Origin: DASQEH01 sp038239485
GTDB lineage: Bacteria > Actinomycetota > Actinomycetes > Propionibacteriales > Nocardioidaceae
Direction: 5' to 3'
Length of the DNA: 34,021 nucleotides
NCBI GenBank assembly: GCA_038239485.1
Contig: JBBSET010000042.1
Location: forward strand, 1 to 34,021
Made by a program: the position numbers and the translations under genes. Shown here in pieces: positions 1 through 7,687 of this stretch. The stretch's first letter is position 1. Each line of letters starts with the position of its first letter. Below the pieces are notes generated by a model. That model was not told the DNA's origin. It worked only from the letters and a program-made list of their open reading frames with translations, and made no database searches.

Positions 1-2
1 AG

Positions 3-452
3 CTCGCTGCCGACGCAGGCGCCGACCATGTGGTCGACTACCGCAGCCAGGACGTTGCTGCCCAGGTCCGCAAGATCTCCAGCCGCGGTGTCGACATCGT
101 CGTCGAGGTGTCTCCGGCGCAGAACGCCGCGCTGGATGCGGAGGTACTCGCTCCGCTCGGCTCGGTGGCGATGTACGCCAACAACGGCGGCAACGAGTTC
201 ACGATCCCGGTGCGGCCGAACATGGTGACCAACGCCCGCTGGCAGTTCGTGCTGCTCTACACCGCCCCTGCCGAAGCCAAGGGCCACGCCATCGACGACA
301 TCTCTGCAGCCCTCCTCGACCGAGCCATCGACGTGGGCGAGCACCGCGGGATCGCACTCCACCACTTCACCCTCGACCAGGCAGCCGACGCCCACCGCGC
401 CGTCCAGGAGTCGGTCGTCGGCAAGGTACTCATCGACCTCGCCGACGGCTAG
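3..452 (+). CDS. Zinc-binding dehydrogenase / quinone oxidoreductase, C-terminal part (5' truncated)
   Basis: The reading frame is open from base 3, so the gene starts outside the window; about 149 residues are visible. The visible part begins with ADAGADHVVDYR, the end of the Rossmann cofactor-binding domain of NADPH:quinone reductase-like MDR proteins. It continues through a segment with DIVVEVSP and PLGSVAMY and ends with the usual VVGKVLIDL tail. Family knowledge predicts an NADPH-dependent, cytosolic reductase acting on quinones or enones. The substrate cannot be read from this fragment. The stop codon lies inside a perfect 21-bp tandem duplication. The family call is firm; the exact activity is open. 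Confidence 0.85.
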   Translation, partial: LAADAGADHVVDYRSQDVAAQVRKISSRGVDIVVEVSPAQNAALDAEVLAPLGSVAMYANNGGNEFTIPVRPNMVTNARWQFVLLYTAPAEAKGHAIDDISAALLDRAIDVGEHRGIALHHFTLDQAADAHRAVQESVVGKVLIDLADG

Positions 453-479
453 GCGAAACTCGCCGACGGCTAGGCGAAA
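438..479 (+). repeat. Perfect 21-bp tandem duplication spanning the stop codon
   Basis: Bases 438-458 are repeated exactly at 459-479, head to tail. The unit contains the last codons and TAG stop of the oxidoreductase gene, so the second copy carries a duplicate, unused stop region. Two identical copies with no divergence suggest a recent slippage event or an assembly artefact. Confidence 0.9.
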
Positions 480-545
480 TTCGGCCGGCGCTACGGCTTG
501 CTGCGCGTGACCTCGCCCTGGCTGAGACCGCCCCGCGGCCCGAGA

Positions 546-1517
546 TCAAGGTCTGGGCTGCCAGTCCGGCTGATAGCCGTTCGTCAGAAGCTGCCGGTTG
601 GCGCCGCCGATCTGCTGAACATAGATCTTCGCTGTGCCCGAGGAGGAGTTGGTCACGGCGATGCGCGTGTTCGCCGGGTCCGGCGCGGGGCCTGTGTCAC
701 CGGCCCGGCCGACATAGCCCGGGTAGATCACCTGGGACGGTTGCGGGTTGGAGTTGGTGTCGTCGAGCTCCACATCTGCAAATCCGAACTGCCCGGCGGG
801 GCCGAAGGCGAGGTCCGACCAGTTCGCATACCCGCAGCAGTCAGCGCCCACCGCGCTGTACTGGGACGCGTCCTGGGTCGAGAGCGAGTACATGTAGATC
901 GTGTCGTCGAACTGGCCGTCGACGTGGTCGTAGACCGCGATCGTGTCGCCATCGGGAGACCAGGCGAGGAACCGGTCGACGTCGATCGCGTCATCGACGT
1001 AGTTGGGATCGCAGCCCGCGCACCCTGAGTAGGTCCCACCCAGCTTGGTGAGGCCGCCGAACGGGGCTGTGGACCGAATCTTCGTCAGGTCCGTGTAGCC
1101 CCCCGAGCCTGCACCGAACGCCAGCCATTTGCCGTCAGGCGACCAGGTCGGCTCCGTGACGGCACCGAGGTGGGTCACCTGGGTCTTGGCGCCACCTGCC
1201 GCGGACATCACCCAAATGTCCTTCGAGCCGGTTGAGGTCTCGTGGACATAGGCGATGCGGTTGCCGTTCGGAGACCAGTGCGGCCGATAGTTCTTCCCGC
1301 CCGTGGTGAGCTGCGTGAGCCCGGTCCCGGCCGAGCTGACGGTATAGATCTGGTTCGAACTCACGAAGGCGATCCTCCCGTCGCCCCCCGGGTAGGACGC
1401 CGACGCGGAGGGCGCCGCGAAGGCAAGCAGCGCCCCGAGCACGCCGATGACGGCAGCAGCCGTACCGAATCGGCTCCGACGATGGGTGGGCTGCCTGCTG
1501 GAGTGACGACGTGCCAT
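546..1517 (-). CDS. Secreted TolB-like / WD40-like (PD40) beta-propeller protein
   Basis: This is a 323-residue protein. The N-terminus is a classic Sec signal: basic MARRHSSRQ, a hydrophobic stretch around residues 20-40, and an ASA cleavage region. The mature part has repeated PD40-type blades (GDGRIAFVSS, HWSPNGNRIAYV, TWSPDGKWLAF, AWSPDGDTIAVY), as in TolB and related propellers. It should be exported and fold as a binding or scaffold propeller; no catalytic motif is visible. I chose the ATG at 1517 because an AGGA motif sits about 9 bases upstream and the signal peptide starts there. The frame stays open far upstream to 2957, but that part has no domain and crosses other genes. A CCGYANW cysteine pair could form a disulfide. 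Confidence 0.8.
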   Translation of the reverse strand: MARRHSSRQPTHRRSRFGTAAAVIGVLGALLAFAAPSASASYPGGDGRIAFVSSNQIYTVSSAGTGLTQLTTGGKNYRPHWSPNGNRIAYVHETSTGSKDIWVMSAAGGAKTQVTHLGAVTEPTWSPDGKWLAFGAGSGGYTDLTKIRSTAPFGGLTKLGGTYSGCAGCDPNYVDDAIDVDRFLAWSPDGDTIAVYDHVDGQFDDTIYMYSLSTQDASQYSAVGADCCGYANWSDLAFGPAGQFGFADVELDDTNSNPQPSQVIYPGYVGRAGDTGPAPDPANTRIAVTNSSSGTAKIYVQQIGGANRQLLTNGYQPDWQPRP

Positions 1518-1599
1518 GGGTCGATTCCTGACCTGAGAGAGCATGTGCCTCCCGGCCAGGCGTGCCCTGCGGGAGGCGTCGAACGAGGTCGACGAGCCT

Positions 1600-1655
1600 T
1601 CAATTTGCTGGGGTAATCGGATTAAACGGGTAATATCATGACAATCATCATGGAG
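1600..1655. promoter_or_regulatory. AT-rich divergent promoter region with an imperfect operator-like palindrome
   Basis: This short AT-rich patch lies between the divergent propeller gene and VOC gene. It contains TAATAT (1631-1636), a possible -10 for the rightward gene. Bases 1635-1651 form an imperfect inverted repeat (6 of 8 arm positions match around a central A) reminiscent of Fur/Zur-type 7-1-7 boxes. The -35 elements are not convincing. No regulator is assigned. Confidence 0.25.
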
Positions 1656-1757
1656 CACCACGCACAGTGACCGATCGGCTGCACTCGTCAACGTAACCCA
1701 CACCGCCTGGCCGCGAGGGGGTTTACACATCGGAATCGGAGGTGGTGGGATACCGCT

Positions 1758-2558
1758 ATGACTGTTCGTACGACGCGTTGGCCGACCGGGGTGCCGTGCT
1801 GGGCCGGTCTCGGCACCAATGACGTGGAGGCCGCCCGAGAGTTCTATCCCGCTGTCCTGGGCTGGACCTGCCCGCCCGCCGACGAGGAGTACGGCGGCTA
1901 CGTGATGGCCGAGGTGGACGGCTCCGCCGTCGCTGGGATCGGTCCCCTGCCGGACCTCCAGCAACGACCGGCTTGGATGCTCTACCTTGCGAGCGACGAC
2001 GCCGACAAGACGGCCGACTCGATCACTCAGAGCGGCGGTACCGTCCTCGTACCCCCCGGCGACATAGGCCCGCTCGGCCGGATGCTGGTCGCCAGTGACC
2101 CGGCCGGAGGCGTCTTCGCCGTCTGGCAGGCCGGGACGCATATCGGTTCCTCGCTGGTCAATGAACCAGGAGGCATCACCTGGGAGGACCTCCGTTCCAC
2201 CGACCCCGACCTCGCGCGGACCTTCTACAGCCAGGTGTTCGACTTCGACTTCCATGAGCTGCCGGGGGCCGGGCCGGAGTACACCACCTTCCATCTCAGC
2301 GGGGACGAGGCGCCACTGGGTGGGATGGGACCCATGTTCGGGGCTCCGGACGGCACGCCGTCGCACTGGTTGGTCTACTTCAGCGTGAGCGATGCGGCCG
2401 CCGCCGCCGATGCAGCCGGTCGGCTCGGCGGACAGGTGCTCGCGCCGCCGTTCGACACGCCCTACGGACAGATGGCGGGCCTGGTCGACCCAGCAGGTGC
2501 CGTCTTCTGGATCGCGCAGTTCGTCCCGGACCAGCCCACCCCCGACCACACCGGCTGA
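1758..2558 (+). CDS. Two-domain VOC (glyoxalase/bleomycin-resistance fold) protein, CFP30B/Rv0577-like
   Basis: This is a 266-residue protein built of two vicinal-oxygen-chelate modules, about residues 10-125 and 130-260. Each module begins with the typical 'single-protein W..L.T.D...A..FY..V' layout (WAGLGTNDVEAAREFY; WEDLRSTDPDLARTFYSQVF) and ends with a DPAGA/DPAGG turn (ASDPAGGVFAVWQ; LVDPAGAVFWIAQF). From memory the layout and length match the mycobacterial 27-kDa antigen CFP30B (Rv0577). That group is related to glyoxalases, but its substrate is uncertain. A GGAGGTGG ribosome site lies 13 bases before the ATG. It is probably cytosolic and monocistronic. Confidence 0.85.
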   Translation: MTVRTTRWPTGVPCWAGLGTNDVEAAREFYPAVLGWTCPPADEEYGGYVMAEVDGSAVAGIGPLPDLQQRPAWMLYLASDDADKTADSITQSGGTVLVPPGDIGPLGRMLVASDPAGGVFAVWQAGTHIGSSLVNEPGGITWEDLRSTDPDLARTFYSQVFDFDFHELPGAGPEYTTFHLSGDEAPLGGMGPMFGAPDGTPSHWLVYFSVSDAAAAADAAGRLGGQVLAPPFDTPYGQMAGLVDPAGAVFWIAQFVPDQPTPDHTG

Positions 2559-2574
2559 CCGGCTGGCTGCCTCG

Positions 2575-2840
2575 ACCACCTGTGCCGCAACGCACCGACG
2601 AGTCCTTCGATCGGGCCGTCCAGCACGAGGAGCAGGAGCGGCCGCGCACCGACTGACGGCACCACGAGTGATACGACCAGCGCCAAGCCCATGATCGCGG
2701 TATTCCGGGCCGTTCAGCAGTTGCGTCGTGAACGGGAGCACCACGATCGTGAACAGCCACAGCTCATGCAGCTGAAGTCGGCCAACCTTTCGTAGCCGCG
2801 GCGCGTCTGCTCGATGAGTGGTTTCACGCTTGGTCACGCC
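2575..2840 (-). pseudogene. Decayed TMEM175/DUF1211-family channel remnant
   Basis: The 400-base stretch between the VOC and GH3 genes has no intact gene, but the minus strand carries two out-of-frame pieces resembling a bacterial TMEM175 (DUF1211) potassium channel. At about 2840-2709 one frame reads a basic/polar lead followed by the hydrophobic run LWLFTIVVLPFTTQLLNG, like the helix ending in LPFPT. Another frame, starting at 2692, reads MGLALVVSLVVPSVG and then LLLLVLDGPIE, like the last helix and tail of the family. They abut within about 17 bases, so most of the internal helices are missing and the frame is broken. The assignment is from remembered family patterns and is moderate at best. 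Confidence 0.4.
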
Positions 2841-2959
2841 TACGTGGTCCGCAGCGCCAATGCGACCACGAGGTTGTGACCAGGTTGCTACCGTGGACTG
2901 TTGGCGTCCGCGACCCTTTGCATCGGTCGACACCCCCCTCGACCAGATAGGAGGCACAC

Positions 2960-4123
2960 GTGCGCAAGGTGATCGTGGCAGGTGCGATGGTTGTCGGCCT
3001 GTCGGCCGTGACCGCGAGCCAGCCGTCCGTGGGGATGACGGCCATCGCGCCGTCTTCGCGTGGAGTCCAGCCCGCGCTGAGCTGCCCGCGACAGGTCTTG
3101 TCCGGCATGAACCTCGCCAAACGGGTCGGCCAGCTGTTCGTGGCCGGAGTCAGCAGCACCTCCCCGAGCCATGCCGAGCTGCGCACGATCCGGCGTTGGC
3201 ACCTCGGTGGCGTGATCCTGATGGGGCACACCGCCGACGGGGTGGCCGCGACCAGCCAGGTGAGCAAGGTGCTCCAGAGGCAGGCCACGCGCGGCACCAC
3301 GAACGGCGTGCGGCTCTGGGTCTCGGTGGACCAGGAGGGAGGCTACGTCCAGGTGCTCAGCGGTCCCGGCTTCTCGACGATACCGACGGCGCTGGACCAG
3401 GGCAGCCTGGCCCATGGCGTGTTGCGCAAACGGGCGACTCGATGGGGACGCCAGCTCGCCGCGGCAGGAGTCAACCTGGACCTCGCCCCGGTGATGGACA
3501 CCGTTCCTGCCGGCCTCGGGACGGCCAACAAGCCGATCGGCTTCTACTACCGCGAGTACGGCCACACGCCCGGGGTCGTCGCCGGACATGGGACGGTCGT
3601 GAGCGCTGGCCTCGCGGCGGCCGGCGTCCAGAGCACCGCGAAGCACTTCCCCGGGCTGGGCAGGGTGCGCCGCAACACCGACACGGACGCCAACGTCGTC
3701 GACCGGGTGACAACCCGCCACGATCGCTACCTGCTGCCGTTCGAGAAGGCGATCGAGGACCGGGTGCCCGTCGTGATGGTCTCGCTCGCGCGCTACGCAC
3801 TGATCGACAGGCCCCACGTCGCGGCGTTCTCCCACGTGGTGATGCGCGGCATGCTGCGGCGCGACCTCCGCTTCCGCGGTGTGATCATCTCCGACTCGAT
3901 GACCGCGACGGCTGTGCACGACGTCCCGGTGGCAGACCGGGGCCTGCGGTTCCTGCGTGCCGGCGGCACAGTCGTCTTGTCCGTCACGGCGTCGTCGACG
4001 AGGACGATGGCCGCCGCGGTCCTCGCCCAGGCGAGAACCGACGCCCACTTCCGTGCAACCGTCCGCGACGACGCGCTGACCGTGCTGCGGATCAAGCATC
4101 GCAACGGGCTGCTGCCCTGTTAG
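2960..4123 (+). CDS. Secreted glycoside hydrolase family 3 protein, beta-N-acetylhexosaminidase (NagZ/LpqI-like)
   Basis: This 387-residue protein has a signal peptide (MRKVIVAGAMVVGLSAVTAS) followed by a single GH3 TIM-barrel domain. Recognisable motifs are GGVILMG, SVDQEGG, GVNLDLAPVMD, KHFPGLG (K228-H229) and IISDSM with the presumed nucleophile D312. It lacks the second GH3 domain, as NagZ-type enzymes do. The family removes terminal N-acetylglucosamine from muropeptides and cell-wall sugars. Export argues for an extracytoplasmic role in wall turnover, like mycobacterial LpqI, but no lipobox is evident. The usual KHFPGHGDT loop here is KHFPGLGRVRRNTDTD, so the catalytic-loop His is displaced or replaced. 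The GTG start has AGGAGG 7 bases upstream. Confidence 0.88.
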   Translation: MRKVIVAGAMVVGLSAVTASQPSVGMTAIAPSSRGVQPALSCPRQVLSGMNLAKRVGQLFVAGVSSTSPSHAELRTIRRWHLGGVILMGHTADGVAATSQVSKVLQRQATRGTTNGVRLWVSVDQEGGYVQVLSGPGFSTIPTALDQGSLAHGVLRKRATRWGRQLAAAGVNLDLAPVMDTVPAGLGTANKPIGFYYREYGHTPGVVAGHGTVVSAGLAAAGVQSTAKHFPGLGRVRRNTDTDANVVDRVTTRHDRYLLPFEKAIEDRVPVVMVSLARYALIDRPHVAAFSHVVMRGMLRRDLRFRGVIISDSMTATAVHDVPVADRGLRFLRAGGTVVLSVTASSTRTMAAAVLAQARTDAHFRATVRDDALTVLRIKHRNGLLPC

Positions 4124-4235
4124 CCGTCACGCGGTCGGTGCGATCGCCGAACGTCCGGATTTCGCCTGTTTTGCATCCGCTGGGCGTCAGGTGACGAATA
4201 GCCTTATGACGGCGCCCGCCGGCAGAGGAGGAAAC

Positions 4236-4673
4236 ATGCCATCCGAGGTCGACCACCCGGCTACCGCGCATCCCTTCCTGATCACCCGGCTCGGTGCTCC
4301 GCAGCGATGGACGCTAGCCCTGGCGGCCTCGGTCGCGGCTACCGCACACATCCCGGTGATCGCCCCCCACCTGCACGAAGCGCCCTACATGGGCGTGCTC
4401 TTCATCATCTTGACGACGGCCTGTCTGGTCCTCGCGGTGGCGGCCGTCGTCCGTGACACCGCGGCCGTCTACGCCCTCGCGTCGCTCACCTGTGGGCTGG
4501 CCATCGTCGGGTATGCGGCAACTCGCCTCGTCGCCTTCCCCATGCTCGCCGACGACGTCGGCAACTGGATGGAGCCGCTGGGCATCGTCTCGATCGTCTC
4601 CGAGACCGTCGTCGTGGCGTCGGCGCTGTCAGCCCTGCTGGCGTCGCCGGCGAAGCTCCGCCATCTCGGCTGA
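4236..4673 (+). CDS. Four-helix integral membrane protein, function unknown
   Basis: The 145-residue product has four predicted membrane helices, at about residues 25-43, 50-71, 77-98 and 112-134. A conserved-looking HLHEAPYMGVLF sits before helix 2 and DDVGNWMEPLG before helix 4. I recognise the pattern as a common uncharacterised actinobacterial membrane family but cannot assign a function. The ATG at 4236 is preferred over upstream starts at 4191 and 4206 because AGAGGAGG lies directly upstream at good spacing. It sits between the GH3 enzyme and the SBP56 gene, with its own upstream gap of about 110 bases. Confidence 0.7.
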   Translation: MPSEVDHPATAHPFLITRLGAPQRWTLALAASVAATAHIPVIAPHLHEAPYMGVLFIILTTACLVLAVAAVVRDTAAVYALASLTCGLAIVGYAATRLVAFPMLADDVGNWMEPLGIVSIVSETVVVASALSALLASPAKLRHLG

Positions 4674-4679
4674 CCGCCA

Positions 4680-4707
4680 TTGTTACCTCGGTCCATCGAA
4701 ATAGTAG
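4680..4707 (+). promoter_or_regulatory. Candidate promoter for the methanethiol oxidase gene
   Basis: TTGTTA (4680-4685) and TAGTAG (4702-4707) are separated by 16 bases. This places a start site near 4714 and leaves a short leader that holds the AGAGGAGAG ribosome site before the ATG at 4741. The -10 is not a perfect TANNNT. Confidence 0.3.
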
Positions 4708-4740
4708 GGTCGGTCCCGGCCGAGATCTAGAGGAGAGTCG

Positions 4741-6183
4741 ATGAGCGAGTCAGCCGAACGGCACCACCCCGGTACCCCGATGATGGACCCCACCTTCTAC
4801 CGCTGCGCCGCCGAGGCCATCGCGGCCCCGCGCGAGAAGTTGGCTTACGTCGTCGCCTTCGACCGAACCGGACAGAAGGCGGACGCATTGAGCGTGATCG
4901 ACGTTGACGAGTCGTCGGAGGAGTTCGGCACAGTCGTCGGCTGGGTGGATCTGCCGACCAAGGGCGACGAGCTCCATCACTTCGGTTGGAACGCCTGCTC
5001 GAGCGCCTTGATGCACGCGGGGCACGACATGGGCGACGAAGGGCTCCAGCGTCGCTATCTCCTGCTGCCCGGCCTTCGTAGCTCTCGGGTGCATGTCTAC
5101 GACACCCAGCCTGACCCGCGTTCGCCACGGCTGTACAAGACCATCGAGGCCGAGGAGCTGGCTGCCAAGGCCGGGTACTCGCGTCCGCACACGCTGCACT
5201 GCGGCCCGGACGGGGTCTTCCTGACCTGCCTCGGCGGCGCGAACGGCGAGGAGGGCCCCGGTGGGATCGCCCTGCTCGACCACGAGACCTTCGATGTGCT
5301 GCGCGCGTGGGAGACCGAACGCGGGCCGCAGTATCTGGCCTATGACGCCTGGTGGCACCTCAACCAGAACGCCCTGATCACCAGCGAGTGGGGTACCCCT
5401 TCGATGATCGAGGACGGGATCGTGCCGGAGCTCCTGCTCGGGCAGAAGTACGGTCACCAGCTGCACTTCTGGGACCTCGAGAAGGGCCAGCACCAACAGA
5501 CCGTCGACCTCGGCGCGGAGAACCAGATGGTGCTCGAGCTGCGGCCGTCGCACGACCCGGATGCCACCTGGGGCTTCGTCGGCGTCGTGATCTCGACCGC
5601 CGACCTGTCCGCCTCGATCTGGCGGTGGCACCGGGAGGGCGGGGAGTGGACGGCCGACAAGGTCATCACCATCCCCGCCGAGCCCGCGAACCCCGCCGAC
5701 CTCCCGCCCGCGCTCCAGCCGTTCGCTGCCGTCCCCCCGCTCGTCACCGACATCGACCTGTCCGTCGACGACCAGATGCTCTACGTCTCCTGCTGGGGCA
5801 CCGGCGAGCTCAAGCAGTATGACGTGTCGGACCCGGCAGCCCCTCGTGAAGTCGGGTCGGTGCACCTCGGCGGCATCGTCCGGCGTACCGCGCACCCGTC
5901 ATCGCCATCGGAACGGCTCGCCGGCGGGCCCCAGATGGTGGAGGTCAGCAGAGACGGGCGGCGCATCTTCGTCACCAACTCGCTGTACGGGTCATGGGAC
6001 GACCAGTTCTACCCGGCCGGTGTCGGCGCTTGGCTGGCGAAGATCGACACCGACCCGGCCGCTGGCGGGATGACGCTCGACGAGGGCTTCTTCCCGCATG
6101 GTGACGAGTTCCGCGGTCTCCGCGTCCACCAGGTCCGGCTCCAGGGCGGCGACGCCTCGTCGGACTCCTACTGTTACCGCTGA
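4741..6183 (+). CDS. Selenium-binding protein 56 family / methanethiol oxidase
   Basis: This 480-residue protein matches the SBP56 family along its full length. It opens with DPTFYRCAAEAIAAPREKLAYV, and contains GDELHHFGWNACSSAL, YSRPHTLHCGPDG, EWGTPSMIEDG, KYGHQLHFWDLEK and GPQMVEVSRDGRRIFVTNSLY. It closes with PHGDEFRGLRVHQVRLQGGD. Characterised bacterial members (MtoX) are copper-dependent oxidases converting methanethiol to formaldehyde, hydrogen peroxide and sulfide. Many of the conserved His/Glu/Asp residues expected of the metal-binding propeller are present. No signal peptide is visible, whereas some MtoX proteins are periplasmic. No SCO1-like copper chaperone is adjacent. Start choice is clear: AGAGGAGAG lies 4 bases before the ATG. 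Confidence 0.88.
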   Translation: MSESAERHHPGTPMMDPTFYRCAAEAIAAPREKLAYVVAFDRTGQKADALSVIDVDESSEEFGTVVGWVDLPTKGDELHHFGWNACSSALMHAGHDMGDEGLQRRYLLLPGLRSSRVHVYDTQPDPRSPRLYKTIEAEELAAKAGYSRPHTLHCGPDGVFLTCLGGANGEEGPGGIALLDHETFDVLRAWETERGPQYLAYDAWWHLNQNALITSEWGTPSMIEDGIVPELLLGQKYGHQLHFWDLEKGQHQQTVDLGAENQMVLELRPSHDPDATWGFVGVVISTADLSASIWRWHREGGEWTADKVITIPAEPANPADLPPALQPFAAVPPLVTDIDLSVDDQMLYVSCWGTGELKQYDVSDPAAPREVGSVHLGGIVRRTAHPSSPSERLAGGPQMVEVSRDGRRIFVTNSLYGSWDDQFYPAGVGAWLAKIDTDPAAGGMTLDEGFFPHGDEFRGLRVHQVRLQGGDASSDSYCYR

Positions 6184-6466
6184 GTCTGGTACCGCCGCCC
6201 TCGTCGGCGCAGGTGTTCTCCTCAATGCGTTAGGGGGCCGTGAACGGCAGGCATCGGGACGGGCAACTCCGGGCGACCGTCGGGTTCGGGGCGATGATGT
6301 GGTGGCCATCGCAGACCCGCAACGGGACCGCGATCCTGGCCGGTGGCCTCGCGGGTGCCGTGCTCGCTCGTGCCGAGCCGGTCGCACTACCGACGTCGTG
6401 CGGGAACCGATCAACGGGTCCAGGTACTCCTGATGAGTAGGGCCGATACGCGGGAAGGTTGCCGAG

Positions 6467-6989
6467 ATGAGCCGGGACGACGAGGCGTACAAGGCATTCG
6501 TCGTCTCGCGCTATCGCGTCCTGGTCCGGGCAGCCGTTCTCCTCGGCTGCCGCTCGTCTGATGCCGAGGATGCCGCCCAGGATGCTCTTGTCCGGTGCTA
6601 CAGCGCCTGGCCGCGGGTGAGCTCGGCCAACAACCCGGACGCCTATGCCTACCGGGTCCTCGTCAACGGGATCTCGCGGGGGCGTCGGCGCAGGTGGCGC
6701 GGTGAGGACCCCTTCGCCGATGTCCCGGAACCGCCCCCCCGTCGCCGACCCCGCTGCCGCGTTGACGGTGAGCCACGCCGTGCGGGCGGCGCTCGACACG
6801 CTGGGTGTCGACCAGCGCCAGGTCCTGGTGCTGCGGTACTTCCTCGACCTGAGCGAGGCCCAGACGGCCGACGTCCTCAGAGTCGCCCCCGGCACCGTCA
6901 AGAGCAGGGCGTCGCGAGCAATCGCGTCGCTGGCGAAGGACTCGTCCTTGAGAGAGCTGCTCGTCACTCGAAACGAGGAGGACCGATGA
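6467..6989 (+). pseudogene. SigE-type ECF RNA polymerase sigma factor, interrupted by a frameshift in a C7 run
   Basis: Region 2 is read from the ATG at 6467 (FVVSRYRVLVRAAVLLGCRSSDAEDAAQDALVRCY). Region 4 is in another frame (LDTLGVDQRQVLVLRYFLDLSEAQTADVL, then PGTVKSRASRAIASL). The break is at a run of seven C at 6734-6740. Removing one C gives a seamless 173-residue sigma factor reading PEPPPVADPAAAL across the join, ending at the TGA of 6987-6989. As written, translation in the first frame would lose region 4 and continue without a stop into the next gene's frame. This is either a sequencing indel, a real inactivating mutation or slippage-controlled expression. The restored stop overlaps the next ATG by four bases. 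Confidence 0.8.
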
Positions 6990-7609
6990 CCAAAGACGAC
7001 GACCTCGCAGCGCTGCTGCACGCTGCGGCCGACGAGATCGAGGTGCCGCCAGCCCCGGCCGAACTGCTGGCACTCGCCGGAAGGCGCCGAGTTCGCCGGC
7101 AGCGCACGCTCGGGGCCTTCGGCGCGGTCGCCGCCGTCGCCGTCATCGCGGTCGGTGTTCCCCTCGCTGTCCGATCGCCGGACACCGCCCCCGACGCGGC
7201 CGGCACCTCGCCCCCAACCCGACCACCGCTCGCGGGCTGCGCACCGGCCCTTCGCCCGGCCGTCCTGCCCGTCTGGGCGCGAGGGGGGTTCAGCGACCCT
7301 CGGCCGCGAGTCCGCTATGTCGCCAGCCGAACCGGTGCCATGGTGGCCATCGAGTTCGCCCCGCTGTTCTCCCCGCCGGCGGCGGACAGCAACAACAAGA
7401 TCTTGTGGGTGTCGCGGCTGCCGCAGGAGGGGGCCAGCACGCTGAGGATCGACGCGCGCCTCGCCGGTGCCCGGTCGGCAGTGGTCCGCAGGGTTCAGGG
7501 CGGTCCGGGCCCCTCGATCATCAACCTGCCCGAACCCGGCTGCTGGCATCTCACCCTGCGATGGTCCGGGCACGTCGACACGATGGATCTGGCCTACCTG
7601 TCACGCTGA
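6986..7609 (+). CDS. Membrane-anchored protein paired with the ECF sigma factor, possible anti-sigma
   Basis: This 207-residue protein starts at the ATG of an ATGA overlap with the sigma frame, so it was probably translationally coupled. An N-terminal cytosolic part (DDLAALLHAAADEIEVPPAPAELL, then a basic RRRVRRQR patch) precedes one membrane helix (about residues 38-58) and a Pro-rich linker. An external domain of about 110 residues contains KILWVSRLP, GPSIINLP and GCWHLTLRWSG. The arrangement of short cytosolic segment, single helix and outer domain fits an anti-sigma or sigma-linked sensor. No zinc-anti-sigma HxxxCxxC motif is present, so the role is inferred from position. Confidence 0.7.
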   Translation: MTKDDDLAALLHAAADEIEVPPAPAELLALAGRRRVRRQRTLGAFGAVAAVAVIAVGVPLAVRSPDTAPDAAGTSPPTRPPLAGCAPALRPAVLPVWARGGFSDPRPRVRYVASRTGAMVAIEFAPLFSPPAADSNNKILWVSRLPQEGASTLRIDARLAGARSAVVRRVQGGPGPSIINLPEPGCWHLTLRWSGHVDTMDLAYLSR

Positions 7610-7687
7610 GCGGCAGCGGGTATCACCGTCCGCGCGGCACACTCCTGCGAGACGACAGCATCGCGAGCCGACGAACGGGGCCCACCC

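Noticed and set aside
1518..2957. Upstream in-frame extension of the minus-strand propeller ORF to 2957 (total 803 codons)
   Set aside because: It runs antisense through the VOC gene, has no domain resemblance apart from the remnant described at 2575-2840, and the signal peptide begins at 1517.
4750..5895. Minus-strand ORF of 381 codons opposite the SBP56 gene
   Set aside because: A mirror frame of a well-recognised gene, with low-complexity composition and no motifs.
6184..6466. Possible small genes in the gap between SBP56 and the sigma factor
   Set aside because: Several overlapping short ORFs exist on both strands but none has a ribosome site, motif or codon bias that stands out; I see no gene.
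6230..7573. Large minus-strand ORF of 447 codons opposite the sigma/anti-sigma genes
   Set aside because: Its translation is Arg/Pro/Gly-rich with no domain or signal, typical of an antisense frame in GC-rich DNA; the plus-strand genes have clear motifs.
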